DNA of 64,000 nt from NCBI RefSeq assembly GCF_000524475.1, contig NZ_BAVQ01000036.1:172760-236759 (forward strand), given 5' to 3'. A model generated the notes under the pieces. It did not search any database. It was not told the origin of the DNA and saw nothing but the letters and a program-made list of their open reading frames with translations. The position numbers were made by a program, and so were the translations under genes. The stretch comes from Tomitella biformata AHU 1821 (GTDB lineage Bacteria > Actinomycetota > Actinomycetes > Mycobacteriales > Mycobacteriaceae). Positions 1-8,078 of this stretch are shown here, piece after piece (within the stretch, counting starts at the first letter, position 1; the number at the start of each line of letters is the position of its first letter).

Positions 1-74
1 CCTGACAGTTTCGTGCGTGTGGCTGGCGCTGGTTGCTCCGAAGGGCTTTTGCGCGAGCGTTAATGGGGTAAATC

Positions 75-88
75 TGACATACATGTTA
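75..88. promoter_or_regulatory. Degenerate TGAC-N6-GTCA operator-like dyad
   Basis: TGAC, six bases (atacat), then GTTA: one mismatch from the TGAC-N6-GTCA dyad found upstream of most transcription units here. It lies about 65 bases before the start of the first dehydrogenase gene. The rest of positions 1-152 shows no gene I can support. Weak as a single site; it gains weight only as part of the family. Confidence 0.35.
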
Positions 89-152
89 GGTGTATCTATC
101 TTGGCGCCATCGACTCCTCCGGAGGTGGAGGAGTCTCATCCGGGGAGGTCGT

Positions 153-995
153 ATGACGTTGCAGGTGGGATTTATCGGTGCTGGCCAGATGGGGGAGCCA
201 ATGGTTGTTCGGCTCTTGGAGTCAGGTCATCGCACGCAGGTATATGTCCGCAACGCAGATACCGCCGCACGGTTGCAGAAGCGGGGCGCGGTGGTTGCGG
301 ACACTTTGGCCGAATTGGCCAGCACCGCCGATATCGTGATCTGTTGCCTGTTCTCGGATGCGCAACTCTTTGAGGTGACGCTCGGCGAAAATGGTGTGGC
401 CCGACATATGAGGCCGGGGTCCATCCTCATCTCGCATACAACGGGGAGCGTCGACGCCGTTCTCCGGATTCAGGAGGAGGCGGGGAGCAGGGTCGAAGTG
501 CTGGACGCGCCAGTCAGCGGCACCGCGGAGGAAATCTCGCAGGGGGGACTCACCGTGCTGATTGGTGGCGCTCAGGGCTCGGTGGACCTGGTCAAGCCAA
601 TATTGTCTGCGTACGCAGACTCGATCCTCTGGAGCGGAGGGCTTGGTTCCGCGCTCAACGTGAAGCTGATAAACAACCTGCTCTTCGCTGCCAACGTCCA
701 ACTGGTGGCGGACGCGGTCCGAATAGCCCGCGGACTGGACGTTGACCAGGACGCATTGCTGGCCGCTCTAGCCGTGTGCAGTGGCTCCAGCGGGGCGTCT
801 GAGCGTGCTCTGCAGACAGGAGGTGTCGAGCGTTTCGCAGAGATCGCAGGCCCTTTCTTACAGAAGGATTTCGAGGCCTGCGTGGAGGCCGCAGAGAAGG
901 GGAAGACCGATATCGGTCTCCTGGGAGCGGTGGTTCGTGAGGGCCTGTTCGACTTCGATCCGTCGGATACCGACGACCCTCGCCGTGCGCCATAA
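153..995 (+). CDS. NAD(P)-dependent dehydrogenase of the 3-hydroxyisobutyrate / 6-phosphogluconate family
   Basis: A 280-residue cytosolic dehydrogenase of the beta-hydroxyacid family. The Rossmann motif GFIGAGQMGEPM is at residues 6-17, the substrate loop DAPVSGTAEEISQGG at about 118-132, and the catalytic lysine is probably K171 in NVKLINN. The ATG at 153 is chosen because GGGGAGG sits at 142-148; a longer frame from 90 has no good ribosome site. Family members oxidise short beta-hydroxy acids such as 3-hydroxyisobutyrate, tartronate semialdehyde or other 2-substituted 3-hydroxy acids. Next to beta-oxidation genes it could handle a branched 3-hydroxy acid, but the substrate is not readable. 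A SnoaL-like gene follows after 79 bases. Confidence 0.88.
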   Translation: MTLQVGFIGAGQMGEPMVVRLLESGHRTQVYVRNADTAARLQKRGAVVADTLAELASTADIVICCLFSDAQLFEVTLGENGVARHMRPGSILISHTTGSVDAVLRIQEEAGSRVEVLDAPVSGTAEEISQGGLTVLIGGAQGSVDLVKPILSAYADSILWSGGLGSALNVKLINNLLFAANVQLVADAVRIARGLDVDQDALLAALAVCSGSSGASERALQTGGVERFAEIAGPFLQKDFEACVEAAEKGKTDIGLLGAVVREGLFDFDPSDTDDPRRAP

Positions 996-1074
996 GGATC
1001 TGGATCAGCTTGGCGCCTGGGAAGCGGCGTAGCTGTGCAGTTGATTTGTCAAACCAATGTGATGGAGGAATAGC

Positions 1075-1428
1075 GTGGTCGAACAATGGATTTTGGACTA
1101 CTTTGCCGCATGGAGCGCAGAGGACCCTGAGAAGGTTGCCAGCTATGTCACCGAGGACTGCGTCTACGAGGACGTGAGCGCTGGGCACATTTCTCGAGGC
1201 CGCCGTCAGGTGGCGAACTTCGTCCGGCTCTCCAACAAGGCCGTGCCCGATGTGAGTTACGAGGTCGTGAGCGGGCACAGCACGGCGACCGCATATGCGG
1301 CCGAGTGGATCATGCAGCCCCAGGGCCTGCGCGGTTCCTCCGTCGGCACCCTGGTCGACGGCAAGATTTCGTCGAACCGAGATTACTGGGACGGTGCGAA
1401 GTTTCAGCCGGGTAGAGCTGACGCCTGA
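1075..1428 (+). CDS. SnoaL-like / NTF2-fold small protein
   Basis: A 117-residue protein with the one-domain alpha+beta cone pattern of SnoaL/limonene-epoxide-hydrolase proteins: an N-terminal helix ending in FAAWSAEDPEKV, then an acidic YEDV region and a C-terminal sheet with NRDYWDG. GTG start at 1075, preceded by GGAGGAA at 1064-1070. Members act as cyclases, isomerases, hydratases or simply bind ligands, so no reaction is assigned. It probably shares a transcript with the upstream dehydrogenase and is the last gene before the hairpin at 1494-1527. Confidence 0.8.
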   Translation: MVEQWILDYFAAWSAEDPEKVASYVTEDCVYEDVSAGHISRGRRQVANFVRLSNKAVPDVSYEVVSGHSTATAYAAEWIMQPQGLRGSSVGTLVDGKISSNRDYWDGAKFQPGRADA

Positions 1429-1493
1429 TACCTGCCGAGATCCAGGCGTTGTGATCTGTCAATGACGAGCTCAACGATCGTAGAAATATCGAG

Positions 1494-1527
1494 GAAGGCC
1501 TCGCCCAATATGCTGGGCGAGGCCTTC
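1494..1527. terminator. Bidirectional terminator between convergent units
   Basis: A perfect 14-base-pair inverted repeat (GAAGGCCTCGCCCA against TGGGCGAGGCCTTC) with a 6-base loop. It lies in the 140 bases between the SnoaL-like gene and the phosphatase gene, which converge. There is no long T-run on either side, so termination is inferred from stem strength and position. Confidence 0.8.
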
Positions 1528-1568
1528 TCCTGCTGGCGATGGGTGACTCTGCTCGGTTGTGTGGGATG

Positions 1569-2291
1569 TCAGGCGCGCTGTGGGCCTCGCAGGCGGTCCC
1601 GCCACCGCTGGAGATCGGAAGCGCTGGCGCCATGGTCGAGCAACCATCCAGACGGCCCAGTCGGCCAGCCGAGCAGGCGGTCGACGACGCTGGTGATTGC
1701 CTCCTCGGGAGCAAGCAGCCAACTGTCGGGAATCGGCCGGCTCCCCTTATGCCCCTTGGCCTTCCATCGGCTCTGCAGTGGGGACATGTTCGGGCCGGTG
1801 CGGAGGTAGTCGGTGATGACTGCGGAGGGTTCCACTTCGACGGCCAGGAGCAGCGCGGCGACGACCACCCCGGTGCGGTCCTTGCCCGCCGAGCAGTGCA
1901 CGAACACGGGACCGTCGGCGTGGGCGACGATGGGCAGTAGGCCAGCGATCCGCTCGGCGGCGGTGTCCACGATGTTGTCGTAGAGGGTCGTCAGGTCGGG
2001 CGGCAGCTCGGCCGTCGGGGCGGCGGCGTCGTGCAGCGGTCGATGGTGGGCGGCGGTGCGGCCGGGCCAGTCGAACGGCGCCCGCTCGCGCTCGCCGACG
2101 GAGCGCAGATCCAGCACGGCCGCCGGGGGCCAGGTGGGAACCTCTGTGGGCAGCGTGTCCCCGGGGTAGGGCGCGTCGCCGCGGTAGAGGATCCCCGGCA
2201 GCGTCCGGGCACCATCGGCGAAGGGCAGCCCGGCGGTGTCGCGGAGATTGGCGAGCCGGTCGGTGCGGGCTGATAAAGGCTCTGCTGTCAC
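1569..2291 (-). CDS. PtpB-like protein tyrosine phosphatase
   Basis: A 240-residue member of the tyrosine-phosphatase/dual-specificity family related to mycobacterial PtpB. The P-loop C-x5-R is seen as HCSAGKDRTG, with nucleophile C133 and R139. An N-terminal FRD-like segment (LYRGDAPYPGDT) and a DLRSVGERER strand fit the family. Start is a GTG at 2291 whose GTGA overlaps the stop of the upstream ligase, so it is translationally coupled as the last gene of the ACAD-ACAD-thiolase-ligase operon. A phosphatase in a catabolic operon is unusual. It may act on phosphoprotein, phosphoinositide or a small phosphoester. No signal peptide is visible. Confidence 0.85.
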   Translation of the reverse strand: MTAEPLSARTDRLANLRDTAGLPFADGARTLPGILYRGDAPYPGDTLPTEVPTWPPAAVLDLRSVGERERAPFDWPGRTAAHHRPLHDAAAPTAELPPDLTTLYDNIVDTAAERIAGLLPIVAHADGPVFVHCSAGKDRTGVVVAALLLAVEVEPSAVITDYLRTGPNMSPLQSRWKAKGHKGSRPIPDSWLLAPEEAITSVVDRLLGWPTGPSGWLLDHGASASDLQRWRDRLRGPQRA

Positions 2292-3847
2292 GTCGAGTCC
2301 TCTGCTGTGGCGGGGGCAGTTCGCCGCTGGGCGCGCGGGGCCGGCGGATTCTCCCGGGCTAGCTCGCGCAGGCGATTGCGGTCGGTTTTGGACATGGCGG
2401 TGAGCGGGAGAGCATCGAGCAGGATCAGATGGTCGGGAGACTTGTAGTCGGCCAGCCGGTCCCGGGACCACGCGCGCAGGTCTCGCAGTTCGGGTGGTGC
2501 GGCTGGGTTTTCGGGAACCACGAACGCCACGCCGATCTCGCCGATGACGGGGGCGGGGTATCCGACCACCGCGGCGGACCGCACCGCGGGATGCTCCGCG
2601 AGGACCTGTTCGACCTCCACTGGGTGGATATTGAAGCCGCCGCGGATGTAGAGGTCTCCGGAACGGCCGGACAACGCGAGATTGCCGTCCTCGGTGAGCA
2701 TGCCGAGGTCTCCGCTAACGAGATATCCGTCGGCGTCGAACGCGGCCCGGGTGGACTCCGGGTCACCCCAATAGCCGCGCATGACGCAGCCGCCCCGCAC
2801 GCGCACGGTGCCGATTTGGCCGGGGGGCGCGTCGTGGCCGTCGTCGTCGGTGATGCGGATGGACATGCCCGCTTGGGGACGTCCGACGGTCCGGAACGCC
2901 ACGTCGGCGGGGTCCCCGGGCTCGGTGCCGCAGATCGTCGGGGACTCCGTCATCGCATATCGCACGACTAGGGGCACCCCGATCAGCTCGGCGGTGCGGG
3001 AGACGAGGTCGGGTGAGGCGGGCGCGCTGGCGACCACTCCCACTCGGAGGTGGGGCAGTGAGTCGCGACTGACGCCGGGTTCCTCGAGCAGCTTCGCCCA
3101 CTGGGTGGGGACCCCGCCGCCGACGGTGATCCGCTCCGTCTGCAGCACCTCGAACATGCGGGACGCCGACCAGGGCGCGGGGGAGATCACCACCGTGGTG
3201 CCCCAGATCAGCTGGTCCCAGAGCTTGGACATGTAGCCGGCATGGGGGAATGGGGTGGCGGACAGGCGGCGGTCATAGGGTGCGCTCATGGCTCCGGACG
3301 CGGCCGCCGACGCGGCGAGATTGTCGGCGTCGAACCACGCGCCCTTCGGCATTCCGGTGGTGCCGCTGGTGAAGATGATCGCAACCGGATCTTGCCGGGT
3401 GAGCTGGGGCGGCGGAACGGGCGCCGTCGAGCACGCGGTTTCGAGGTCCGAGCGGGCCAGCACGGGGACGCCTGCGGGCGCGGCGGGCAGGCCGGCGTCC
3501 GCATCGCGGATGATCAGACTCGGCCTCGCGGCGGCAAGCACCGCCGAGGTCTCACGAGGTCCGAGGCGCGGGTTCACGCCGGCGGTGACCGCCCCGGCCA
3601 TGGCGATAGCCGCGTAACAGACCGCGTAGTCGATGCCGGACGGCAGCATCAGCGCGACGACGTCGCCTGTGGCCACACCTCGTCCAGCGAGGTGCGCGGC
3701 CAGGCCGCGGGCGCGGGATACCCAGTCCGCGAAGCTGATCCGCGTGCCGTCCGCCTCCACATAGGCGTCTCTAGCGCCGTGCTCGTGCCCCGCGGCGTCG
3801 AGTGCCGCGGGGACGTTGGCGAACCATCCGCTGAGCACCGGGGTCAT
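2288..3847 (-). CDS. Acyl-CoA ligase (AMP-binding), paralogue of the ligase at 59229
   Basis: A 519-residue ANL-superfamily ligase forming an acyl-CoA from acid, ATP and CoA. The P-loop IIFTSGTTGMPKG spans about residues 157-169, followed by RYAMTESP (A5), SGDLGML (A7) and the hinge/A8 region YIRGGFNIHPVEVE. The C-terminal lysine is in MSKTDR rather than the usual PTGK. It resembles the ligase at 59229-60818 along its whole length, with shared blocks such as GAMSAP, HAGYM, KLWDQ and VPTQW. Start ATG overlaps the thiolase stop by four bases. Substrate unknown; context suggests a carboxylate entering or re-entering beta-oxidation. Confidence 0.92.
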   Translation of the reverse strand: MTPVLSGWFANVPAALDAAGHEHGARDAYVEADGTRISFADWVSRARGLAAHLAGRGVATGDVVALMLPSGIDYAVCYAAIAMAGAVTAGVNPRLGPRETSAVLAAARPSLIIRDADAGLPAAPAGVPVLARSDLETACSTAPVPPPQLTRQDPVAIIFTSGTTGMPKGAWFDADNLAASAAASGAMSAPYDRRLSATPFPHAGYMSKLWDQLIWGTTVVISPAPWSASRMFEVLQTERITVGGGVPTQWAKLLEEPGVSRDSLPHLRVGVVASAPASPDLVSRTAELIGVPLVVRYAMTESPTICGTEPGDPADVAFRTVGRPQAGMSIRITDDDGHDAPPGQIGTVRVRGGCVMRGYWGDPESTRAAFDADGYLVSGDLGMLTEDGNLALSGRSGDLYIRGGFNIHPVEVEQVLAEHPAVRSAAVVGYPAPVIGEIGVAFVVPENPAAPPELRDLRAWSRDRLADYKSPDHLILLDALPLTAMSKTDRNRLRELARENPPAPRAQRRTAPATAEDST

Positions 3848-4995
3848 GGCTGCTCAGCGCCGAGCAGCACCGTTCCGCTGGAGCAGAACCATCCGCCGGT
3901 GCCGCTGACAAGGGCGATCTTGGCGTCCTCGACCTGCCGCAGGCCGGACTGGCCCCGCAACTGACGGGCTGCCTCGACGATGAGGAACAACCCGCGCTGA
4001 CCCGGGTGGCAGGCGGAGAGCCCGCCGCCGTCGGTGTTGGTCGGCAATGAGCCGCCGAGCCGGAGGGCGCCAGACTCGACGAAGGCCCCGCCCTCGCCCT
4101 TGGCGCAGAATCCGAGGTCCTCCATGGTGAGCAGCAGCATGTAGGTGAAGGCGTCGTATACCTGGGCCACGTCCACGTCGGCTGGGGTGAGGCCGGCCCG
4201 CGCGAACGCCATGGGGCCGGTGACCGACGCCGGTCCCACCGTCATGTCGTCCCACTGGCTGGTGAGCATGTGCGAGGTGGCCTCGCCGGAGCCGAGGACC
4301 CACACGGGGTCGGACTTGAGGTCCTTGACGCGATCCTCCGCGACCAGCACGACGGCGGCGCCGCCATCCGACCGGATGCAGCAGTGCAGCTTGGTGAACG
4401 GGTCCGCGATCATGGGCCCCGACAGCACGTCGTCGATGGTGATGGGGTCCCGGAACATGGCCTCGGGGTTGTCGGCGGCGTTGAAGCGCGCGGACACGGC
4501 GACCTCGGCCAACTGCTCGATGGTGGTGCCGTACTGGTGCATATGGCGCCGGGCGGCCATCGCGTACTTGGAGATCAGGGTGTGCCCGTAGGGGGAGTCC
4601 CACTGCAGCGGCCCGCGCGAGCCCCAGTTGATGTTGGCCCCGCGCAGGCCCTTGCGGATGTCGGCCCGGGCGGTGGAGCCGTATGTCAGCAGCACGACAT
4701 TCGCGTGGCCCGCGGCGATCGCGTCCGTCGCGTGCGCCAGCATGACCTCCCACGACGCGCCGCCCACGGAGGTGGAGTCGATCCACCGCGGTTTGAGCCC
4801 CAGGTATTCGCCGACATCGGTCGGCGGCAGGGTGCCTTGTCCTGTGGAGGCCAGTCCGTCGACGTCCTGGGGTGTCAGGCCGGCCTCGGCCAGCGCGCGC
4901 CGGCTCGCCTGGGCCATGAGCTCGTAGGCGTTCTTGTTGTCTACGCGGCCGACATCGGAGAGGGCGACTCCGGCGATAGCGACTCTTCTGTTCAC
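3844..4995 (-). CDS. Thiolase-fold lipid-transfer protein lacking the nucleophilic Cys
   Basis: A 383-residue thiolase/lipid-transfer protein (Ltp type). Where thiolases carry the catalytic Cys (ENACASG-like loop), this protein has TSVGGASWEV around residues 76-84, so no Cys is present. C-terminal blocks VAQVYDAFTYMLLLTMEDLGF and TNTDGGGLSACHPGQRG are of the Ltp2 type that catalyses retro-aldol cleavage rather than thiolysis. The GTG start at 4995 overlaps the stop of the small ACAD (GTGA). Ltp2-type aldolases need a DUF35 partner, but none is in this operon; it may share one encoded elsewhere in the window. Likely role (inferred): cleavage of a tertiary or branched beta-hydroxyacyl-CoA. Confidence 0.88.
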   Translation of the reverse strand: MNRRVAIAGVALSDVGRVDNKNAYELMAQASRRALAEAGLTPQDVDGLASTGQGTLPPTDVGEYLGLKPRWIDSTSVGGASWEVMLAHATDAIAAGHANVVLLTYGSTARADIRKGLRGANINWGSRGPLQWDSPYGHTLISKYAMAARRHMHQYGTTIEQLAEVAVSARFNAADNPEAMFRDPITIDDVLSGPMIADPFTKLHCCIRSDGGAAVVLVAEDRVKDLKSDPVWVLGSGEATSHMLTSQWDDMTVGPASVTGPMAFARAGLTPADVDVAQVYDAFTYMLLLTMEDLGFCAKGEGGAFVESGALRLGGSLPTNTDGGGLSACHPGQRGLFLIVEAARQLRGQSGLRQVEDAKIALVSGTGGWFCSSGTVLLGAEQP

Positions 4996-6020
4996 TGAGC
5001 GGGCTCCTGTGCGAGGAGGTCGGCGAGCACAGCATTGGGCTCCCCGAACAATTGGTTGAGGACATGTGCGCGCTTGAGATACAGGTGCGCGTCGTGCTCG
5101 TACGTGTATCCCATGCCGCCGTGGATGTGGATGTTCGCCTCGGCGTTGGCGATTGCCGCGCGCGAGGCCACGGATTTCGCGGCCAAGAGCTGGAAGCGCG
5201 CGTCGGGGCGGCCGGACTGCAGGCACACCGCGGCGAACAGGGTCTGGGATATCGCGGCGTCGGCGCCCACGGCCATGTCGGCGCAGGCGTGTTTGATGGC
5301 CTGGTTGACGCCGATCGGGCGGCCGAACTGGACCCGGGTCTTGGCATGGAGGGTGGAGGTGGCGGTCGTGGCCTCGGCCAGCCCGGCCAGGCCGGCGGTG
5401 GTGAGGAGGACGGCCCGGTCCCAGATGGACTCGACGTCGGCGGGGAGCCAGTGCAACACCGTTCCCGCAACCACGGTGGCGGCGCCCAGCCTGGTGCCGG
5501 GGTCGACCGATTCCACCGTGGTGATGTCGCCAAACTCGGACAACTCGAGCAGTGCGGCGCCGTGCTCGGAGACGGCGAGGGCGTGGGTCGCCCCAGCGCA
5601 GTCCAGGAGGTCGAAGGCGCCCTTGAACCCGTCGGGGCCGATCGCCGCGTCCCCGCGCGGCTCGGCGAGCCCGACCATCGCGTCGCCGGCGCCGATTAGC
5701 TTCGACAGTCGCGCGTCGCCGCAGTGCGCGGCAACTCGAGCCGCGAGAGTGGACGCGAGGAACGGGCCCGTCGCGAGGTTGCGGGCGAGCGCGGCGAACA
5801 TCAGCACCTCGTCATCTAGCTTGAGGCCGGCGCCGCCGGAGGCCTCGTCGAGGCCCAGGGTTAGCAGGCCGAGCTCCGCGCCCTCCCGCCACACGTCCGC
5901 GTCGATGGCCGACGCCTCGGTGCGGCGAAGCCTGATGTCTGTGGAGGGCATCCGCGAGGAGACGAAGTCCTCGGCCGCCGCGACAATTTCTAGCTGCTCT
6001 TCAGAGGGGAGAAGATCCAT
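4992..6020 (-). CDS. Acyl-CoA dehydrogenase, small-type subunit (342 aa)
   Basis: An ACAD of 342 residues with a divergent N-terminal half, the FAD-contact block RVQFGRPIGVNQAIKH and the C-terminal IHIHGGMGYTYEHDAHLYLKR. It lacks the final G-T-S-E-I-Q block of complete ACADs and is typical of the partner subunit in FadE28/FadE29-like (ChsE1E2) alpha2beta2 enzymes. The large-subunit gene ends 15 bases upstream. Same length as the ACAD at 58201 and clearly homologous. Inferred role: with its partner, alpha,beta-dehydrogenation of a bulky side-chain acyl-CoA. Confidence 0.9.
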   Translation of the reverse strand: MDLLPSEEQLEIVAAAEDFVSSRMPSTDIRLRRTEASAIDADVWREGAELGLLTLGLDEASGGAGLKLDDEVLMFAALARNLATGPFLASTLAARVAAHCGDARLSKLIGAGDAMVGLAEPRGDAAIGPDGFKGAFDLLDCAGATHALAVSEHGAALLELSEFGDITTVESVDPGTRLGAATVVAGTVLHWLPADVESIWDRAVLLTTAGLAGLAEATTATSTLHAKTRVQFGRPIGVNQAIKHACADMAVGADAAISQTLFAAVCLQSGRPDARFQLLAAKSVASRAAIANAEANIHIHGGMGYTYEHDAHLYLKRAHVLNQLFGEPNAVLADLLAQEPAQ

Positions 6021-6035
6021 GATCCCTGCTTCCTG

Positions 6036-7208
6036 TCACCGAGGGAGACCGAGGATGCGATCCCCGATGATGTTGCGCTGGATTTCCGACGTGCCGCCGC
6101 CGATGGACTGGGAGAACGAGTAGAAGTAGTTGCCGACCCAGCCGCCGCTGTCCCAGCGGGACGAGTCCCGCAGCGCGTCCGGGCCGACGATTTCCATCGC
6201 CAGCGCGGCCACCTCCTTGCACAGGTCGCCGTAGTGCAGCTTGAGCATGGAACCGCGTGGTCCGGGGGTGTCCGTCTTCAAGTTCTGGCAGATGCCGACA
6301 TAGGTCATCGCGCGCAGCGACGCCACCGAGGCGCGGGCCCGGGCGAGCCGTCGCGAGATCTCGTCGTCGGCGATGGCGGGCCTGCGGCCGTCGGGGCCGA
6401 CATGCTCCTTGGCGAACGAGATGAGGTCTTCGACGACCTTCGCGAGGCGGACCTGATTCGCGGTGAACGCGGTGCCGCGCTCGAACGAGAGGGTGGACAT
6501 CGCGACGCTCCACCCGGCGTCGACCTCGCCGACGACATTGGCCAGCGGGATGCGGACCTCGTCGTAGAAGACCTCGCAGAACTCCTCGCTGCCCTCGATC
6601 GTCTGGATCGGGCGCACCTCGATGCCGGGGCTGTGCATGTCGCAGATGACCCACGTGATGCCCTGGTGCTTCGAGCCGGAGTTGTCGGTGCGGACGAGCA
6701 GCTCCTGGTAATCGGCGCCCGTGGCGAAGCTGGTCCAGATCTTCTGCCCCGTCACCACCAGGTCCTCGCCGTCGATCACCGCCTTGGTCCGGAGCGAGGC
6801 GAGGTCGGAGCCGGCGTCCGGCTCCGAGAAGCCCTGGCACCACACGGACTCGCCCTGGAGGATCCGCGGCAGGTGGAACGACTTCTGCTCCTCGGTGGCC
6901 CGGGTGATCAGGGTGGGGCCGGCGTGGCTCAGCCCCACGAAGTTCGCGTCGATCCCGGGGAAGCCCTGCGCGGCATACTCCTCGTACCAGATGAGCTGCT
7001 GCAGCAGGGTGAGCCCGCCGCCTCCGTACTCCTTGGGCCAGGCGATACCGGCCCAGCCGCCTTCCCACTGGGTGCGCTGCCATGCGGTGTCGTATTCGCG
7101 GATGCCCGCGCTGTCCCGAGGCCGAGGTTCGCGCGGCTTGTGCTCTGCCAGCCATGTGCGCACCTGGTCGCGGAACTCCACCTGCTCTCTCGTGAAGTCC
7201 AAATCCAT
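6036..7208 (-). CDS. Acyl-CoA dehydrogenase, large-type subunit (390 aa)
   Basis: A 390-residue ACAD beginning MDLDFTREQVEFRDQVR, with the FAD/substrate motif FSEPDAGSDLASLRT and QKIWTS, and the C-terminal GGGTSEIQRNIIGDRILGLPR. The usual C-terminal catalytic Glu position is Gly (GGGTS), but LSFERGT supplies a Glu at the position used by isovaleryl-CoA-dehydrogenase-like enzymes and ChsE2. First gene of the operon. A TGAC-N6-GTCA dyad lies 65 bases upstream of its ATG. Near-identical architecture and equal length to the ACAD at 56977. Confidence 0.92.
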   Translation of the reverse strand: MDLDFTREQVEFRDQVRTWLAEHKPREPRPRDSAGIREYDTAWQRTQWEGGWAGIAWPKEYGGGGLTLLQQLIWYEEYAAQGFPGIDANFVGLSHAGPTLITRATEEQKSFHLPRILQGESVWCQGFSEPDAGSDLASLRTKAVIDGEDLVVTGQKIWTSFATGADYQELLVRTDNSGSKHQGITWVICDMHSPGIEVRPIQTIEGSEEFCEVFYDEVRIPLANVVGEVDAGWSVAMSTLSFERGTAFTANQVRLAKVVEDLISFAKEHVGPDGRRPAIADDEISRRLARARASVASLRAMTYVGICQNLKTDTPGPRGSMLKLHYGDLCKEVAALAMEIVGPDALRDSSRWDSGGWVGNYFYSFSQSIGGGTSEIQRNIIGDRILGLPR

Positions 7209-7272
7209 GGGAGACCTTCCGTAGTGCCGGGTTGTAGTGGGCGTTGCGGAACGCCGTCCCTCCCATCCTAAG

Positions 7273-7286
7273 TGACGGGAGCGTCA
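7273..7286. promoter_or_regulatory. TGAC-N6-GTCA operator (exact)
   Basis: TGAC-gggagc-GTCA, an exact copy of the dyad shared by many transcription units in the window, in the 102-base gap between the HpaI-type aldolase gene and the ACAD operon that starts at 7208 on the minus strand. The position suits a repressor site for that operon. Confidence 0.65.
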
Positions 7287-7310
7287 GATGGAAGTCTTGT
7301 CAGTGAATCC

Positions 7311-8078
7311 TTACGGTGTTTCCGCGTAGCGGGAGGCCAGGGCCTCGCTGCCTCGCGCGAGGATCGCGATATCCGCGCCGACGAGCACGAACCGGGCGCC
7401 GGCCGCCATGTACCGGCGTGCCGTCTGCTCGTTGAAGGCGTTCACCCCAGCGAACTTTCCGCTGGCGACGATGGTGGATATCGCCTGTTCAATCACGCTA
7501 ACAACCTCTGGCGCCTCCGGCTGGCCCAGGTAGCCCATCGACGCGGCGAGGTCGGCCGGGCCGATGAAGACCGCGTCGACCCCGTCGACCGCGACGATCT
7601 GCTCGAGCTCGGCGAGCCCGGCGACGGACTCGACCTGGACGGTGAGGGTGATCCCGTCGTCTGCGGTGATGAGATAGTCAGATGTTCGATTCCATCTGGA
7701 GGCGCGGGCCAGGGCGCTGCCCACGCCCCGGATGCCGACCGGGGGATACCGGGTCGCTGCGACCAGGGCCCGGGCCTGCTCCGCCGAGTCGACCATCGGC
7801 ACGATCAGGTTGGTGGCGCCGATATCGAGGAGCTGCTTGATCGCCACCGGGTCGCCGGAGGCGGGGCGGATCAGGACCTCGACGGGGTAGGCGGCCACCG
7901 CCTGCAGCTGGGACAGCGTCGACCGGATGTCGTTGGGGACGTGCTCCTGGTCGAGCATCAGCCAGTCCAGGCCGGCCCCGGCGCAGACCTCCGCGCTGTA
8001 GGCGTTGCCCAACGCGATCCACATGCCGAACTGCGTGTCGCCTGTGCGCAGCCGCTCAATCCAACTGTTGGCGGACAT
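7311..8078 (-). CDS. HpcH/HpaI-family pyruvate aldolase
   Basis: A 255-residue class II (metal-dependent) aldolase of the HpaI/HpcH family. Visible residues: H46 in DQEHVPND, R71 in IRPASGDP, the metal Glu in VQVESVAGL, and GPADLAASMG. These enzymes split 4-hydroxy-2-oxo acids into pyruvate and an aldehyde. It starts with an ATGA overlap on the hydratase gene and is third in the hydrolase-hydratase-aldolase operon, so it takes the place of MhpE/DmpG, which belongs to an unrelated family. No acylating aldehyde dehydrogenase (MhpF/DmpF) is present; the aldehyde may go to one of the two ALDHs in the window. Confidence 0.9.
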   Translation of the reverse strand: MSANSWIERLRTGDTQFGMWIALGNAYSAEVCAGAGLDWLMLDQEHVPNDIRSTLSQLQAVAAYPVEVLIRPASGDPVAIKQLLDIGATNLIVPMVDSAEQARALVAATRYPPVGIRGVGSALARASRWNRTSDYLITADDGITLTVQVESVAGLAELEQIVAVDGVDAVFIGPADLAASMGYLGQPEAPEVVSVIEQAISTIVASGKFAGVNAFNEQTARRYMAAGARFVLVGADIAILARGSEALASRYAETP

